Part shown: in pieces, positions 50,766-58,775 of the stretch
Layout: each line of letters starts with the position of its first letter
How positions within the stretch are numbered: position 1 is the first letter of the stretch
From: Akkermansia muciniphila
GTDB taxonomy: Bacteria; Verrucomicrobiota; Verrucomicrobiia; Verrucomicrobiales; Akkermansiaceae
Length of the DNA stretch: 64,000 bases
Direction of reading: 5' to 3'
Assembly: GCA_004557455.1 (NCBI GenBank)
Contig: SFDX01000002.1
Span: forward strand, 1-64,000
Program-made: the position numbers and the translations under genes
The notes under the pieces: model-generated
What the model was told of the DNA's origin: nothing
What the model saw: the letters and a program-made list of their open reading frames with translations, nothing else
Databases searched by the model: none

Positions 50766-50966
50766 TCAGCGGCGGTTTGTACCGAAGGGCAGGATGGACT
50801 CAGCCTCCTGCTTCGACATCCCATTCCACGGCTTCTCCTGCTCCGTGCTGCCGCGCGGGCCTACCACCGTGCGCCCGCTGTCCGGCACCGGGGGCATGGA
50901 GGGGGCGCAGGACGGCAGAGAGACCGCCAAGGCGGCCGGAATGATCATCATCGCAATGAACTTCAT
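50766..50966 (-). CDS. Small lipoprotein
   Basis: A 66-residue protein with a lipoprotein signal ending SLPSC (Cys about 20), followed by a short polar chain ending SILPFGTNRR. No domain is recognisable. It precedes nth closely and may be translated with it. The length and clear lipobox support it as a real gene. Confidence 0.55.
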   Translation of the reverse strand: MKFIAMMIIPAALAVSLPSCAPSMPPVPDSGRTVVGPRGSTEQEKPWNGMSKQEAESILPFGTNRR

Positions 50967-50992
50967 ACTGTGTTGTAGGTGTGGGGTTCAGA

Positions 50993-51027
50993 TAAAAACC
51001 CGCCGCCGATGGCACCACCGGCAGCGG
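50993..51027 (-). terminator. Terminator of the paired coiled-coil genes
   Basis: On the minus strand, CCGCTGCCG pairs with CGGCGGCGG (51019-51027 and 51000-51008; one G-U), followed by GTTTTTATC. It begins 25 bases after the stop of the 51052-51936 gene. Confidence 0.85.
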
Positions 51028-51051
51028 GGAAAGGGGTAAGCCGGGCGAGCC

Positions 51052-51936
51052 TTACTCGCCGATGGGACGCCAGCGGAACACCGTGTCGCCCACGCGGGGA
51101 GCCGTCATCTTCAACGTGGAGGGGTACTCTGCCACCACCATACCTTCCTGGATGCTGATGATGCGCAGATCACCCACAAAGCGGTCGCCGTCCTTCACCA
51201 GCAGGCCATTCTGGGCTTGGCCCACGCTCAGGCCGGAATCCTTGCCGGCATGGAACACGATGTAGCGCCAGCGCGGATCCACTGCCAGAATCTCGAACTC
51301 GTCCCTGTTCTTGCAGTACTCGTTGAAGAAGTGGGCATTGATGGTCGTCTGGTTGTTCAGATCCTTGGTGGTGTTAGCCACGCGAACCTGGGCAGCCCGG
51401 CGGGCCGTCTTCTTATCCGTCCACTCCACATCCAGCTGCTTGGCGCGGTCCTTCTGCTCCTGCACGAAGGTGCGCACCTTTTCCACCACGGCGGAGAGGT
51501 CCTCCGACATGTCCGAGAAGTCGATGTCACTGTTGGTGGCCAAGGACTCCATCTCATTCTTGATGTTGGTGCGCAGTTCGGTCACCTTCTCCTCCAGGGC
51601 CTTATTCTGCCGCTTAGCCTCGGCGCACTGGCTCTTCCAGTCCTGGTACTCGGCGGAAGCCTGCTTGAAACGGCCTTGGGCGGCCTTGTCGGCCATGCGA
51701 GCATCCTCGCCCAACTTCACGGCGTCGGAGCTCTTGCCGGCCGCAGTGTTGAACTCCGACTCCAACTGCTGATTGTGCATCAGCAAGCTGCTCTCGGAAG
51801 CCGCATTCTTGTCCTCCATACCGCCGTGCACGTTGGTGAGCATCGCCATCGTGTCCTTCTGCTGCAGGGAGTAGTAGATGCCCGTGGCGCCCAGAAGCAT
51901 GGCCACGCTGACTGTGATGATTTGGGAAGCTTTCAT
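51052..51936 (-). CDS. Membrane-anchored coiled-coil protein 1
   Basis: A 294-residue protein of unknown function. One N-terminal membrane helix (about residues 5-24) precedes a long coiled coil (about 55-205), then a beta-rich C-terminal domain reading WRYIVFHAGKDSGLSVGQAQ, NGLLVKDGDRFVGDLRI and TAPRVGDTVF. This resembles the beta-barrel arrangement of MreC-like cell-shape proteins, without convincing identity. It lies 24 bases downstream of a gene with the same architecture, and the pair probably forms a complex in the periplasm. Confidence 0.65.
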   Translation of the reverse strand: MKASQIITVSVAMLLGATGIYYSLQQKDTMAMLTNVHGGMEDKNAASESSLLMHNQQLESEFNTAAGKSSDAVKLGEDARMADKAAQGRFKQASAEYQDWKSQCAEAKRQNKALEEKVTELRTNIKNEMESLATNSDIDFSDMSEDLSAVVEKVRTFVQEQKDRAKQLDVEWTDKKTARRAAQVRVANTTKDLNNQTTINAHFFNEYCKNRDEFEILAVDPRWRYIVFHAGKDSGLSVGQAQNGLLVKDGDRFVGDLRIISIQEGMVVAEYPSTLKMTAPRVGDTVFRWRPIGE

Positions 51937-51960
51937 GTGTATGAGAGTGAAAGTAAGGGG

Positions 51961-52806
51961 TTACTTCTTGCGGACAGCGATGACGGAATCACCCACCTTG
52001 ACGCGGTCGCCGGTGCGCAGGGTGTTGTAAATGACCTTGGCACTGGCGCGGTTGCGCTCCACGGTCGTCACATTCAGCTCGGCCACCTGTTCGCCGTTGC
52101 GCATGGCAGCCAAGCGAGAACCGATAACGATGCCGTGGTCAATACCGGCGTCCAGAATGACATAGTCCCAGAGCTGGTCAGCCTTGCAAACGGTGCACTT
52201 CAGCTCCTCCGGAGAGATGCGCAGCTGGCGTTCCTGGTAGGTCTTCTTAGCCTCCTCCAGCAGGGCGGTGAGGCGCTTGTTCTGCTCATCGAGGTTCTCG
52301 ATGGTCTTCACCTCGTCGGCAACCTTCAGCTCGGTGGTGTCGTTGTTGTGCTTCAGGGTAGCCACGGTCTTGCCGAACTCGGCCATGTTGAAGTCGTCGG
52401 AAACCTCCATCTCCATGATGGCGGCCAGCTCGCGCTTCGTCTTGTCCAGCTCACTCTTCAGGCGGTCGATGTCCTCCTGCAAAGCGCGGTTTTTTTCGCG
52501 GGTGGCGTTGGTCTCGCTTTCATACTGCTCCTTGAGCTCACGGGCGCGCTGTGTCACCTTGTCGTAGTACTCCACCTCAGACTTGTACCACGCCTCTCGC
52601 ATCTCGGCGTAGCGTTGGGTTGTCTCGCTGAAGTCGCGCTGCTTGTTCTTCTCGATGGCGGTCAGGAAACGCTCCTGGAGGGTGATGATTTCACCGTCCA
52701 CGGTCTCGTCACCCTTCTCCGTGACCATGGCATCGAAGTTCTTGTAGAAGACGAATGCACCGAACGCGAGGCCGATGTATGCGAAGATGGTAATGTATTT
52801 CCACAT
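51961..52806 (-). CDS. Membrane-anchored coiled-coil protein 2
   Basis: A 281-residue protein with the same layout as its downstream neighbour: one membrane helix (about residues 4-21), a long coiled coil (about 65-195, LDEQNKRLTALLEEAKKTYQ), and a C-terminal beta domain reading WDYVILDAGIDHGIVIG, NGEQVAELNVTTVE and LRTGDRVKVGDSVIAV. A CTVC pair sits between coil and beta domain. The two proteins are diverged duplicates. Function is unknown; a scaffold role at the envelope is the simplest reading. Confidence 0.65.
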   Translation of the reverse strand: MWKYITIFAYIGLAFGAFVFYKNFDAMVTEKGDETVDGEIITLQERFLTAIEKNKQRDFSETTQRYAEMREAWYKSEVEYYDKVTQRARELKEQYESETNATREKNRALQEDIDRLKSELDKTKRELAAIMEMEVSDDFNMAEFGKTVATLKHNNDTTELKVADEVKTIENLDEQNKRLTALLEEAKKTYQERQLRISPEELKCTVCKADQLWDYVILDAGIDHGIVIGSRLAAMRNGEQVAELNVTTVERNRASAKVIYNTLRTGDRVKVGDSVIAVRKK

Positions 52807-52920
52807 GGTGTAAGTTTAGTGAGTTGCGAATGTACCTTTCTTTTTTATACCATTCTCTGCGGCTTGGCAATCAAAAAAGCGGCTTCGGAGCAAAAAAAGG
52901 CAATTTTTTCATGAATTCGG

Positions 52921-52966
52921 GCCTGTTTCGGGGGCAGAAAGGGGCGGAAGCACCCCCGAGACAGGC
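52921..52966 (-). terminator. Terminator of metG-methyltransferase operon
   Basis: A 14-base stem, GCCTGTTTCGGGGG (52921-52934) with CCCCCGAGACAGGC (52953-52966), one mismatch, starting 11 bases after the methyltransferase stop. T-runs are weak, so it may act partly as an RNA-stabilising hairpin. Confidence 0.65.
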
Positions 52967-52977
52967 TCATCAGTGCA

Positions 52978-54162
52978 TCAACGGCCGGGAACCATCTCGA
53001 AAGTAAAGCCCTTGAGGTACTCCGTCTCGGGAATGTTCAGCAGCACGGGGTGGTCCGGGCTCTGCCCGTGATTGGCCACCAGGCGCAGCGTGCAGTGACC
53101 GTCCACGGCGGCATCGGCGATCGTCTTGCGGAAGAGGTCCGCGCCGGCGTGGTGCGAGCAGCAGAAGGTGGAGAGAACGCCGCCGACGGGCAGCATCTTC
53201 ATGGCACGCAGGTGAATTTCCTTGTAGCCGCGCAGAGCCCCGGCCAAGCTCTTCTTGTTGCGGGTGAAGCTGGGTGGGTCCAGGATGATCATGTCCCACT
53301 TCAGCTCGCCGCCCTCGCGCACCAAATCACTTTCACGTTTCAGGAAGTCAAAGGCGTTCTCCTGCACGGTGTTGACCTGTACGCCGTTGAGCTCGGCATT
53401 GCGCCGCACGGCCTCCACCGCATCGGCCGAGATATCCACCGCCGTGACGGAGGCGGCCCCGGCGCGGGCGCAGGCCAAGGCGAAACCGCCCTGGTTGCAG
53501 AAGCAGTCCAGCACGCGGCGGCCTCGGGCGAACTCGGCCACCTCGCGGTAGTTCTGCATCTGGTCCAGGTACAGCCCCGTCTTCTGGCCGGTAGCCGTAT
53601 TCACCAAGAAAGTGGTGCCGCGGGCCTGAGCGGGGAAGGGCTCCGGCTCCTGCCCGGCGGCGATGTACACCTCCTGCGGAATCCCCTCTGCGGCCAGCAT
53701 GGGCGAATCATTGCGCACGATGATGCAGCGGGGCTGCAGCAGGTCGCCCAGAATGTCGCGGATAAGCCCCAAGCGCAGGTACATGGCCAGCGTCAGGGTC
53801 TGCACTACCAGCACATCCCGATAGCGGTCCACGATAAGGCCGGGGAGGCCGTCGCTCTCGCTCCACACCAAGCGCATCAGCTCCTCGCCGGGCAGCAGAC
53901 GATCGCGCAGCAGCATGGCTTGTGAGATGCGCCGGGCGAAGAAATCCCGGTCCAAGTCCTGCTTGCGGCGGGAGAAACGGCGCGCGACGATCTGAGAGTG
54001 CGGGTTGTACATGGCAGAGCCCAAGTAGCGATCCCGCTGGTCCTTGAGGGCCACTACGTCCCCCGGCGCCGGGTTACCGTAAACGTTGCGTACCTCAGTG
54101 CCGTACACCCAATCGTGTCCGTGAAAAATCCGTGCCTTCGGCGAAATAATCAGCCCGCCCAT
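52978..54162 (-). CDS. Class I 23S rRNA cytosine methyltransferase, RlmI type
   Basis: A 394-residue protein with an N-terminal PUA-like RNA-binding domain (about residues 1-75), an EEHUD-like middle part and a C-terminal Rossmann methyltransferase. SAM-binding motif I is VLDCFCNQGGFALACARAGA near residue 220, and the catalytic segment is ILDPPSFTRNKKSL near 295. RlmI methylates a cytosine of 23S rRNA; target specificity here is inferred from architecture only. It lies 21 bases downstream of metG and is likely in its operon. Confidence 0.87.
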   Translation of the reverse strand: MGGLIISPKARIFHGHDWVYGTEVRNVYGNPAPGDVVALKDQRDRYLGSAMYNPHSQIVARRFSRRKQDLDRDFFARRISQAMLLRDRLLPGEELMRLVWSESDGLPGLIVDRYRDVLVVQTLTLAMYLRLGLIRDILGDLLQPRCIIVRNDSPMLAAEGIPQEVYIAAGQEPEPFPAQARGTTFLVNTATGQKTGLYLDQMQNYREVAEFARGRRVLDCFCNQGGFALACARAGAASVTAVDISADAVEAVRRNAELNGVQVNTVQENAFDFLKRESDLVREGGELKWDMIILDPPSFTRNKKSLAGALRGYKEIHLRAMKMLPVGGVLSTFCCSHHAGADLFRKTIADAAVDGHCTLRLVANHGQSPDHPVLLNIPETEYLKGFTFEMVPGR

Positions 54163-54183
54163 GTTGAGTCCGTTTGTTGGATG

Positions 54184-55815
54184 TTATTGTTGCTTCTGTT
54201 GCGCCTTGCGGGCAGCCTTGGCAGCGGCCTTGGCGGCGCGCTCGGCCATCTTCTGCCGCTCCTCCTCAGTCATGAGGCGCGGGAACACCGGCCCGATCTC
54301 CTGCGCCACGGAGTGACCGGGCTGCATCACGCCCCACTGCAGGGTTTGCGGGGTGATACCGCTCATGTCAGCGTTCAGGTACTTCAGGATGAGCGCCGAG
54401 GCCTCCGGCAGCACGCAGCCCAGCAGGTAACCCACCTGGGCGCAGCACTCCAGCAGGTGCAGCAGCGTGCGCTGCAGCTCCTCTGCGCAGGCCTCGTCCT
54501 TGGCCAGCACCCAGGGCTTCTTCTGCTCGATGTAGGCATTGCAGCGGCCCACCTGCTCCACCAGCTTGCCCAAGGCATCCGCCGTGTTGCACTCGTTCAT
54601 CAGGCGCGTGAACTCCGCCACCGTGGTCGTCATGCCCTCGCGCAGCGCGCCGGACACCTCGTCATCGCCCACCGCAGCGGGCACGGTGCCGCCGCAGTAG
54701 CGCAGGCACATGTTGAGCGTGCGGTTGCAGAGGTTGCCCAGGTCGTTGGCCAGCTCCGTGTTGTAGATGGACTTCATGCGGTCCGCATCGTAGTCGCTGT
54801 CGTAGCCCGTCTTGGTATCGCGTACCAGGTAATAGCGCAGGGCATCGGCACTCAGTGTGTCGCAGATGTCGTTCGGATCCACCACGTTGCCCAAGGACTT
54901 GGACATCTTCTCGCCCTTGATGTTCAGCCAACCGTGCACCAGCAGCTTCGGCATCTGCTCGTCGGTGAAGCCCATGGCATGCAGCATGCAGAACCAGTAG
55001 ATGCCGTGCGCCGGCACCAAAATGTCTTTGCCGATGACCTCGAGGGCCGCCGGCCACAGTTTGCCGAACTCCGGCAGATTGCTCCCTTCCTCGGCCAGAT
55101 AGCCGGCAAAGGAGATGTAGTTGATGAGGGCATCGAACCACACATAGGTCACGAAATCCGGGTCGAAGGGCAGGGGAATACCCCAAGAGAGACGCTCCTT
55201 CGGGCGGGAAATGCACAAGTCCGTCCCCTCCGCGCGCTCAATGGCCTGTAGAAGGTTCTTGCGGCGGAACTCCGGCTGCACACAGTCGGGGTGGGTGGTC
55301 ACGAACTCGCGCAGCCAAGCCACATGGGCACTGAGGTTGAAGTACCAGTTTTCCTCCTCCAGCTCAATGACTTCGCCCCACTCCTCGCCGAACTCACCCT
55401 GTTCGTTGCGCTCCTTGTTGGTCAGGAATTGCTCTTGGCGCACGGAATAAAAGCCCTTGTAGGTCTTTTTGTACAGGCAACCCTTATCCCGCAGGTCGCA
55501 GAGGATTTTCTGCACACAAGCCTCGTGCCGCGGGTCCGTGGTGGCGGCCCAACCGTCATAGGCTATGCCCAGTCGCTTCCAGAGGTCGATGAAACGCTCC
55601 GTCACCTTGTCGGCGTATTCCTGCGGGGTGATGCCCTCCGCATCCGCCTTCTGTTGTACCTTCTGGCCGTGCTGGTCCACACCGGTCAGCAGATACGTCT
55701 CCTCCCCGCACATTCGGTGCCAACGTGCCAGCACGTCTGCCAGCACCTTCTCGTAGGCGTGTCCGATGTGGGGTTTTCCGTTCGTGTAATCGATTGCTGT
55801 TGTGATGTAGAACAT
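54184..55815 (-). CDS. metG: Methionyl-tRNA synthetase
   Basis: A 543-residue class I synthetase charging initiator and elongator tRNA-Met. The HIGH motif is in DYTNGKPHIGHAYEKVLADV (about residues 9-28) and KMSKS in KGEKMSKSLGNVVDPND near residue 305. The C-terminal third is the alpha-helical anticodon-binding domain with NLCNRTLNM, ending in a Lys/Ala-rich tail instead of the EMAP-like dimerisation domain of longer forms. The start at 55815 is the family start, nine bases after the promoter -10 box. Confidence 0.95.
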   Translation of the reverse strand: MFYITTAIDYTNGKPHIGHAYEKVLADVLARWHRMCGEETYLLTGVDQHGQKVQQKADAEGITPQEYADKVTERFIDLWKRLGIAYDGWAATTDPRHEACVQKILCDLRDKGCLYKKTYKGFYSVRQEQFLTNKERNEQGEFGEEWGEVIELEEENWYFNLSAHVAWLREFVTTHPDCVQPEFRRKNLLQAIERAEGTDLCISRPKERLSWGIPLPFDPDFVTYVWFDALINYISFAGYLAEEGSNLPEFGKLWPAALEVIGKDILVPAHGIYWFCMLHAMGFTDEQMPKLLVHGWLNIKGEKMSKSLGNVVDPNDICDTLSADALRYYLVRDTKTGYDSDYDADRMKSIYNTELANDLGNLCNRTLNMCLRYCGGTVPAAVGDDEVSGALREGMTTTVAEFTRLMNECNTADALGKLVEQVGRCNAYIEQKKPWVLAKDEACAEELQRTLLHLLECCAQVGYLLGCVLPEASALILKYLNADMSGITPQTLQWGVMQPGHSVAQEIGPVFPRLMTEEERQKMAERAAKAAAKAARKAQQKQQ

Positions 55816-55824
55816 AGCGATGCC

Positions 55825-55853
55825 ATTCTAGCACTGTTCGGCCCGGCGGGCAA
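55825..55853 (-). promoter_or_regulatory. Promoter of metG, leaderless type
   Basis: On the minus strand, TTGCCC (55848-55853), 17-base spacer, TAGAAT (55825-55830), nine bases before the ATG at 55815. Confidence 0.6.
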
Positions 55854-55883
55854 GGCTAAATTGTGCCCGCGCGGCAACTGAAT

Positions 55884-55916
55884 ACCCCGCGCCCGCAGAT
55901 TTTCGCGGGGCGGGGT
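55884..55916 (-). terminator. Hairpin after transaldolase gene
   Basis: ACCCCGCGCCCGC (55884-55896) pairs with GCGGGGCGGGGT (about 55905-55916) with a bulge. It begins about 28 bases after the transaldolase stop. No T-run follows on the minus strand, so termination efficiency is uncertain. Confidence 0.5.
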
Positions 55917-55944
55917 GGAAAAGACGATGCCGGCCGGGTGTGGC

Positions 55945-56910
55945 TCAGGCCTTCGCGAGCATGTCGGCCAGCATGGCCTCCAGCTTGCGGATGTCGGCGG
56001 AGAAGCGGCGGATGCCCTCGGCGGTCTTTTCCGTGGCCATGGCGTCCTCGTTCATCAGGAAGCGGAAGCTCTTCTCGTCCGCCGGAATGCGCTCGATGTC
56101 CGCTGCCTTGGCTGCGGCTTCATTCAGCACGGGCAGCACGGGGCTGTCGTCCGCTGCCAACTCGGCCAGAAGCGCGGGGGAGATGGTCAGCAGGTCGCAG
56201 CCCGCCAGGGCCAGCACCTCGCCTTTGTTGCGGAAGGAGGCACCCATGATCTGCACGGGATAGCCGAACTTCTTGTAGTAGGTATAAATCGTGCGCACGG
56301 AGACCACGCCGGGGTCGTCCTCGGCGGTGTATTCCTTGCCCGTTGCGCCGCGATACCAGTCCAGAATGCGGCCTACGAAGGGGGAGATGAGGCGCACTCC
56401 TGCCTCTGCACAGGCCACGGCCTGCACCTGGCTGAAGAGCAGCGTCAGATTGCAGTGAATGCCCTCTTTCTCGAGGATTTCGGCGGCGCGTATGCCCTCC
56501 CAAGTGGAGGCAATCTTGATGAGCACGCGCTCGCGCGGCACCCCGGCCGCCTCGTAAAGGGCCATGATCTCGCGGGCCTTGGCCACCGTGCCTTCCGTGT
56601 CGAAGGAGAGTCGTGCGTCAACCTCGCTGGATACTCGGCCGGGCACTCGCTTCAAAATCTCCAGCCCGAAGGCCACAATCACGCGGTTCATCACGGCATC
56701 AATCAGCTCCTTGCCCTTCAGCGGGCTGTCCGCAAAGGAGGCAATTACGCCGTCGATGATGGGGCGGTACTCCGGCTTGTTGGCCGCCGCCAGGATGAGG
56801 GAGGGGTTCGTTGTGGCATCCTGCGGGGAGAACTCCTCCATCTGGCGGAAGTCACCCGTGTCGGCCACTACGGTGGTGTACTGCTTCAGCTGCTCAAGTT
56901 GTGTCGCCAT
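55945..56910 (-). CDS. tal: Transaldolase
   Basis: A 321-residue TalB-type transaldolase of the non-oxidative pentose phosphate pathway, moving a dihydroxyacetone unit between sugar phosphates. The Schiff-base Lys is in VLIKIASTWEGIRAAEIL (about residue 131). The segments QDATTNPSLILAA near residue 33 and GIHCNLTLLFSQVQA near 152 are conserved. Length and N-terminus match the E. coli type. It has its own promoter and stands alone. Confidence 0.95.
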   Translation of the reverse strand: MATQLEQLKQYTTVVADTGDFRQMEEFSPQDATTNPSLILAAANKPEYRPIIDGVIASFADSPLKGKELIDAVMNRVIVAFGLEILKRVPGRVSSEVDARLSFDTEGTVAKAREIMALYEAAGVPRERVLIKIASTWEGIRAAEILEKEGIHCNLTLLFSQVQAVACAEAGVRLISPFVGRILDWYRGATGKEYTAEDDPGVVSVRTIYTYYKKFGYPVQIMGASFRNKGEVLALAGCDLLTISPALLAELAADDSPVLPVLNEAAAKAADIERIPADEKSFRFLMNEDAMATEKTAEGIRRFSADIRKLEAMLADMLAKA

Positions 56911-56940
56911 AGCTCTTCTGTTCGGTTGAGTGATGACATC

Positions 56941-56969
56941 ATTCTACCACGCAACCGACCGCAGTTCAA
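56941..56969 (-). promoter_or_regulatory. Promoter of transaldolase gene
   Basis: On the minus strand, TTGAAC (56964-56969), 17-base spacer, TAGAAT (56941-56946), 30 bases before the ATG. Confidence 0.6.
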
Positions 56970-57100
56970 GCCCCTTTTTGCCGCGAATGTACGCCCGCCG
57001 TCGGGAGATTCAGTGAAATTCAGGGCTTGCCGTCTTTGTGAGAGGGCAAGCCCAGCAGGGGAAAGGGAACAGGTTCTGTATGGGAGTGGTATGGCGGAGA

Positions 57101-58108
57101 TCAAGCAGAAATGGCCCGCCAGAACTCTCGCGCATCCTGACGTGAACCGGGGACAGAATTGACATAGCGGGAACGCAGCATGGATAGGTCACGGTGACCC
57201 ATCTCTACCTGCAGTGCAGCATAATCACGGAAGAACTGGGCGTGGTAGGTCGCGAAGGTGTGCCGTAGCACATCAGCGCGCCAGGTGGCAAACCCGGCCG
57301 CCCTGCGCAGGCGCTTCCAGCGGCGCGACCATGATTTGGGAATGATCAGGGGACATTGCGCCCGCAGCAGCTCCGTCGCGCGGCGTAGGGGCAGGATACG
57401 CCCTCCGCCTGTTTTGCTGGTTGCAGGGCGTATGTGCACCTCCTTGGCCTTCCAGTCGATGTCCCTGCACGGGTCGATGCGCTGCACTTCGGCCGGGCGT
57501 ATGCCGCAGTACATTAACAGGTGGAGGGAGAGCTGCATGTCACGATGCTCTCCGCGGGTTGCCGCGCGCGACAGCCGCTCGCATTCCTTGGGGGTCAGCG
57601 GCTTGATCTCCGCCTCGCAGATGTAGGGGCACTCGATGCGGTCCACGGGATTGACGTCGCACCACTCACGCCGCACGCCGAAGGCAAAGATGCTGTGCAG
57701 AATGGCGCGCCCCTTGCGGTAGCTGTGCACGCTGTTGCCGAAGCAGCGCTGCAACAAGGCGCGGCAGTCCCTCGTTTGCATGCTGCGCAGTGGCTTGGCG
57801 GCCATGTCCCGTTGTTTCATCATGCGGCGCACGAAATGCCGTAGGTCGCGCAGGGTCGCCTTCCGCCTGCCCTCGCGCGCCCGCACACTCTCCCAGGCCG
57901 CAGTCTCCAGACTCACCGTTCGTTCTCGCTCCGCAATGGTCTGCGCACCGGCGCGGAACACACGCCGCAGGGCCTCCATTACCTCCGCCCTCGTCGCGCC
58001 CACCGGTAGGCCCTGTGCCTCCAAACACTCGGTGCACTCCATGATGATTCGCATGCAATCCCGGCCATGCAGGCCGCCGACCATCTGTTCGTGTGTTCTC
58101 AATTTCAT
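57101..58108 (-). CDS. Tyrosine recombinase (phage-type integrase)
   Basis: A 335-residue site-specific recombinase. The N-terminal half includes a SAM-like core-binding domain. The catalytic domain shows Arg204 in YCGIRPAEV, a Lys in TSKTGGGRILPL, Arg282 in DVLRHTFATYH, His305 in EMGHRDLSM and the nucleophile Tyr315 in SRYVNS. The usual first His of the HxxR box is replaced by Asp279. The ATG at 58108 was chosen because upstream sequence is the cytochrome gene in another frame and because of the promoter/operator just before it. No other phage or island genes and no att sites were recognised nearby, so it is either an orphan or the remnant of an element. Confidence 0.85.
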   Translation of the reverse strand: MKLRTHEQMVGGLHGRDCMRIIMECTECLEAQGLPVGATRAEVMEALRRVFRAGAQTIAERERTVSLETAAWESVRAREGRRKATLRDLRHFVRRMMKQRDMAAKPLRSMQTRDCRALLQRCFGNSVHSYRKGRAILHSIFAFGVRREWCDVNPVDRIECPYICEAEIKPLTPKECERLSRAATRGEHRDMQLSLHLLMYCGIRPAEVQRIDPCRDIDWKAKEVHIRPATSKTGGGRILPLRRATELLRAQCPLIIPKSWSRRWKRLRRAAGFATWRADVLRHTFATYHAQFFRDYAALQVEMGHRDLSMLRSRYVNSVPGSRQDAREFWRAISA

Positions 58109-58130
58109 AGTCGTCCATAGTTCGACTATG
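58106..58130. promoter_or_regulatory. Palindromic operator at integrase start
   Basis: Two overlapping inverted repeats: CATAGTC/GACTATG (58106-58112 and 58124-58130) and CATAGTTCGACTATG (58116-58130). They cover the integrase start codon region. On the minus strand a TTGACA (58147-58152) with a 16-base spacer leads to CATAGT inside the palindrome; a TATAAT (58133-58138) is also nearby. Binding here would block transcription or translation of the recombinase. Confidence 0.55.
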
Positions 58131-58184
58131 CTATTATAGCACACTGTGTCAACCTCCCACCGGGGCGGGCCTGAGAGGGAGGAT

Positions 58185-58775
58185 TCAGCGCAGGAATTCC
58201 CGGCGCAGGTAGTCGATGAGGAGCCGGACGGTCGCGGGGTCCTTGATGCGGGGGGGGAGCATGGTGGCATTGTAGGGCACGGAGCGGACGGAGATGGGCC
58301 CGGAGAGGCCGGAGGCGAGGATTTCCGGCAGGCGGGAGGAGGCATCCGGCGCGGAGGCGTGGGGTGGGGGAGCGGGCAGCAGCCACTCCGAGGCCAACAG
58401 GGGCGGGTAGCGACCCGGTTGGCCTGCGCCGTCCGCGCCGTGGCAGGCTGCGCATTTGGCCCGGTAGAGGGCTCGGCCGGCAGAGCCGCTGCGGGAGGCC
58501 GCTCGGCGGGGGAGGAGGGCGTTGTACAGCCAATCGGCGACCTCGTCCTCCGCGCCGAGTAGCAAGTAGGGGTGAGCCGCTGCCGTGCGGGCGCGCAGAA
58601 CGGCGTGGGTAAGCTCCTCCGGAAGCGGCAGACTCTCCGCCCCGGGGTGGCAGAGGGTGCAACCGCGCACCTGCTGCGGGGGCAGCAGCACCCAAGCCGC
58701 CGCCCCGATGAGCACCGCCGCCGTGGTGAGAGCCGCAGCGGCGACAAGAATCGGTTTAATGAGACTCCGAAGCAC
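58185..58775 (-). CDS. Membrane-anchored di-haem cytochrome c-like protein
   Basis: A protein of about 196 residues with an N-terminal membrane helix (about residues 7-30) and two haem-binding CxxCH motifs: GCTLCHPG near residue 37 and YRAKCAACHGADGAG near 105. A late Met-containing segment (YNATMLPPRIKD) may supply the second axial ligand for the second haem. It is probably a periplasm-facing electron carrier. The start is GTG at 58775, with AGGGG about seven bases upstream, overlapping the murA stop by 20 bases; longer ATG starts overlap murA more. Confidence 0.75.
   Translation of the reverse strand: MLRSLIKPILVAAAALTTAAVLIGAAAWVLLPPQQVRGCTLCHPGAESLPLPEELTHAVLRARTAAAHPYLLLGAEDEVADWLYNALLPRRAASRSGSAGRALYRAKCAACHGADGAGQPGRYPPLLASEWLLPAPPPHASAPDASSRLPEILASGLSGPISVRSVPYNATMLPPRIKDPATVRLLIDYLRREFLR

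Noticed and set aside
58133..58152. TTGACA and TATAAT before the integrase as one promoter
   Set aside because: Only eight bases separate them, far too short; at most one of the two boxes is used with a different partner.
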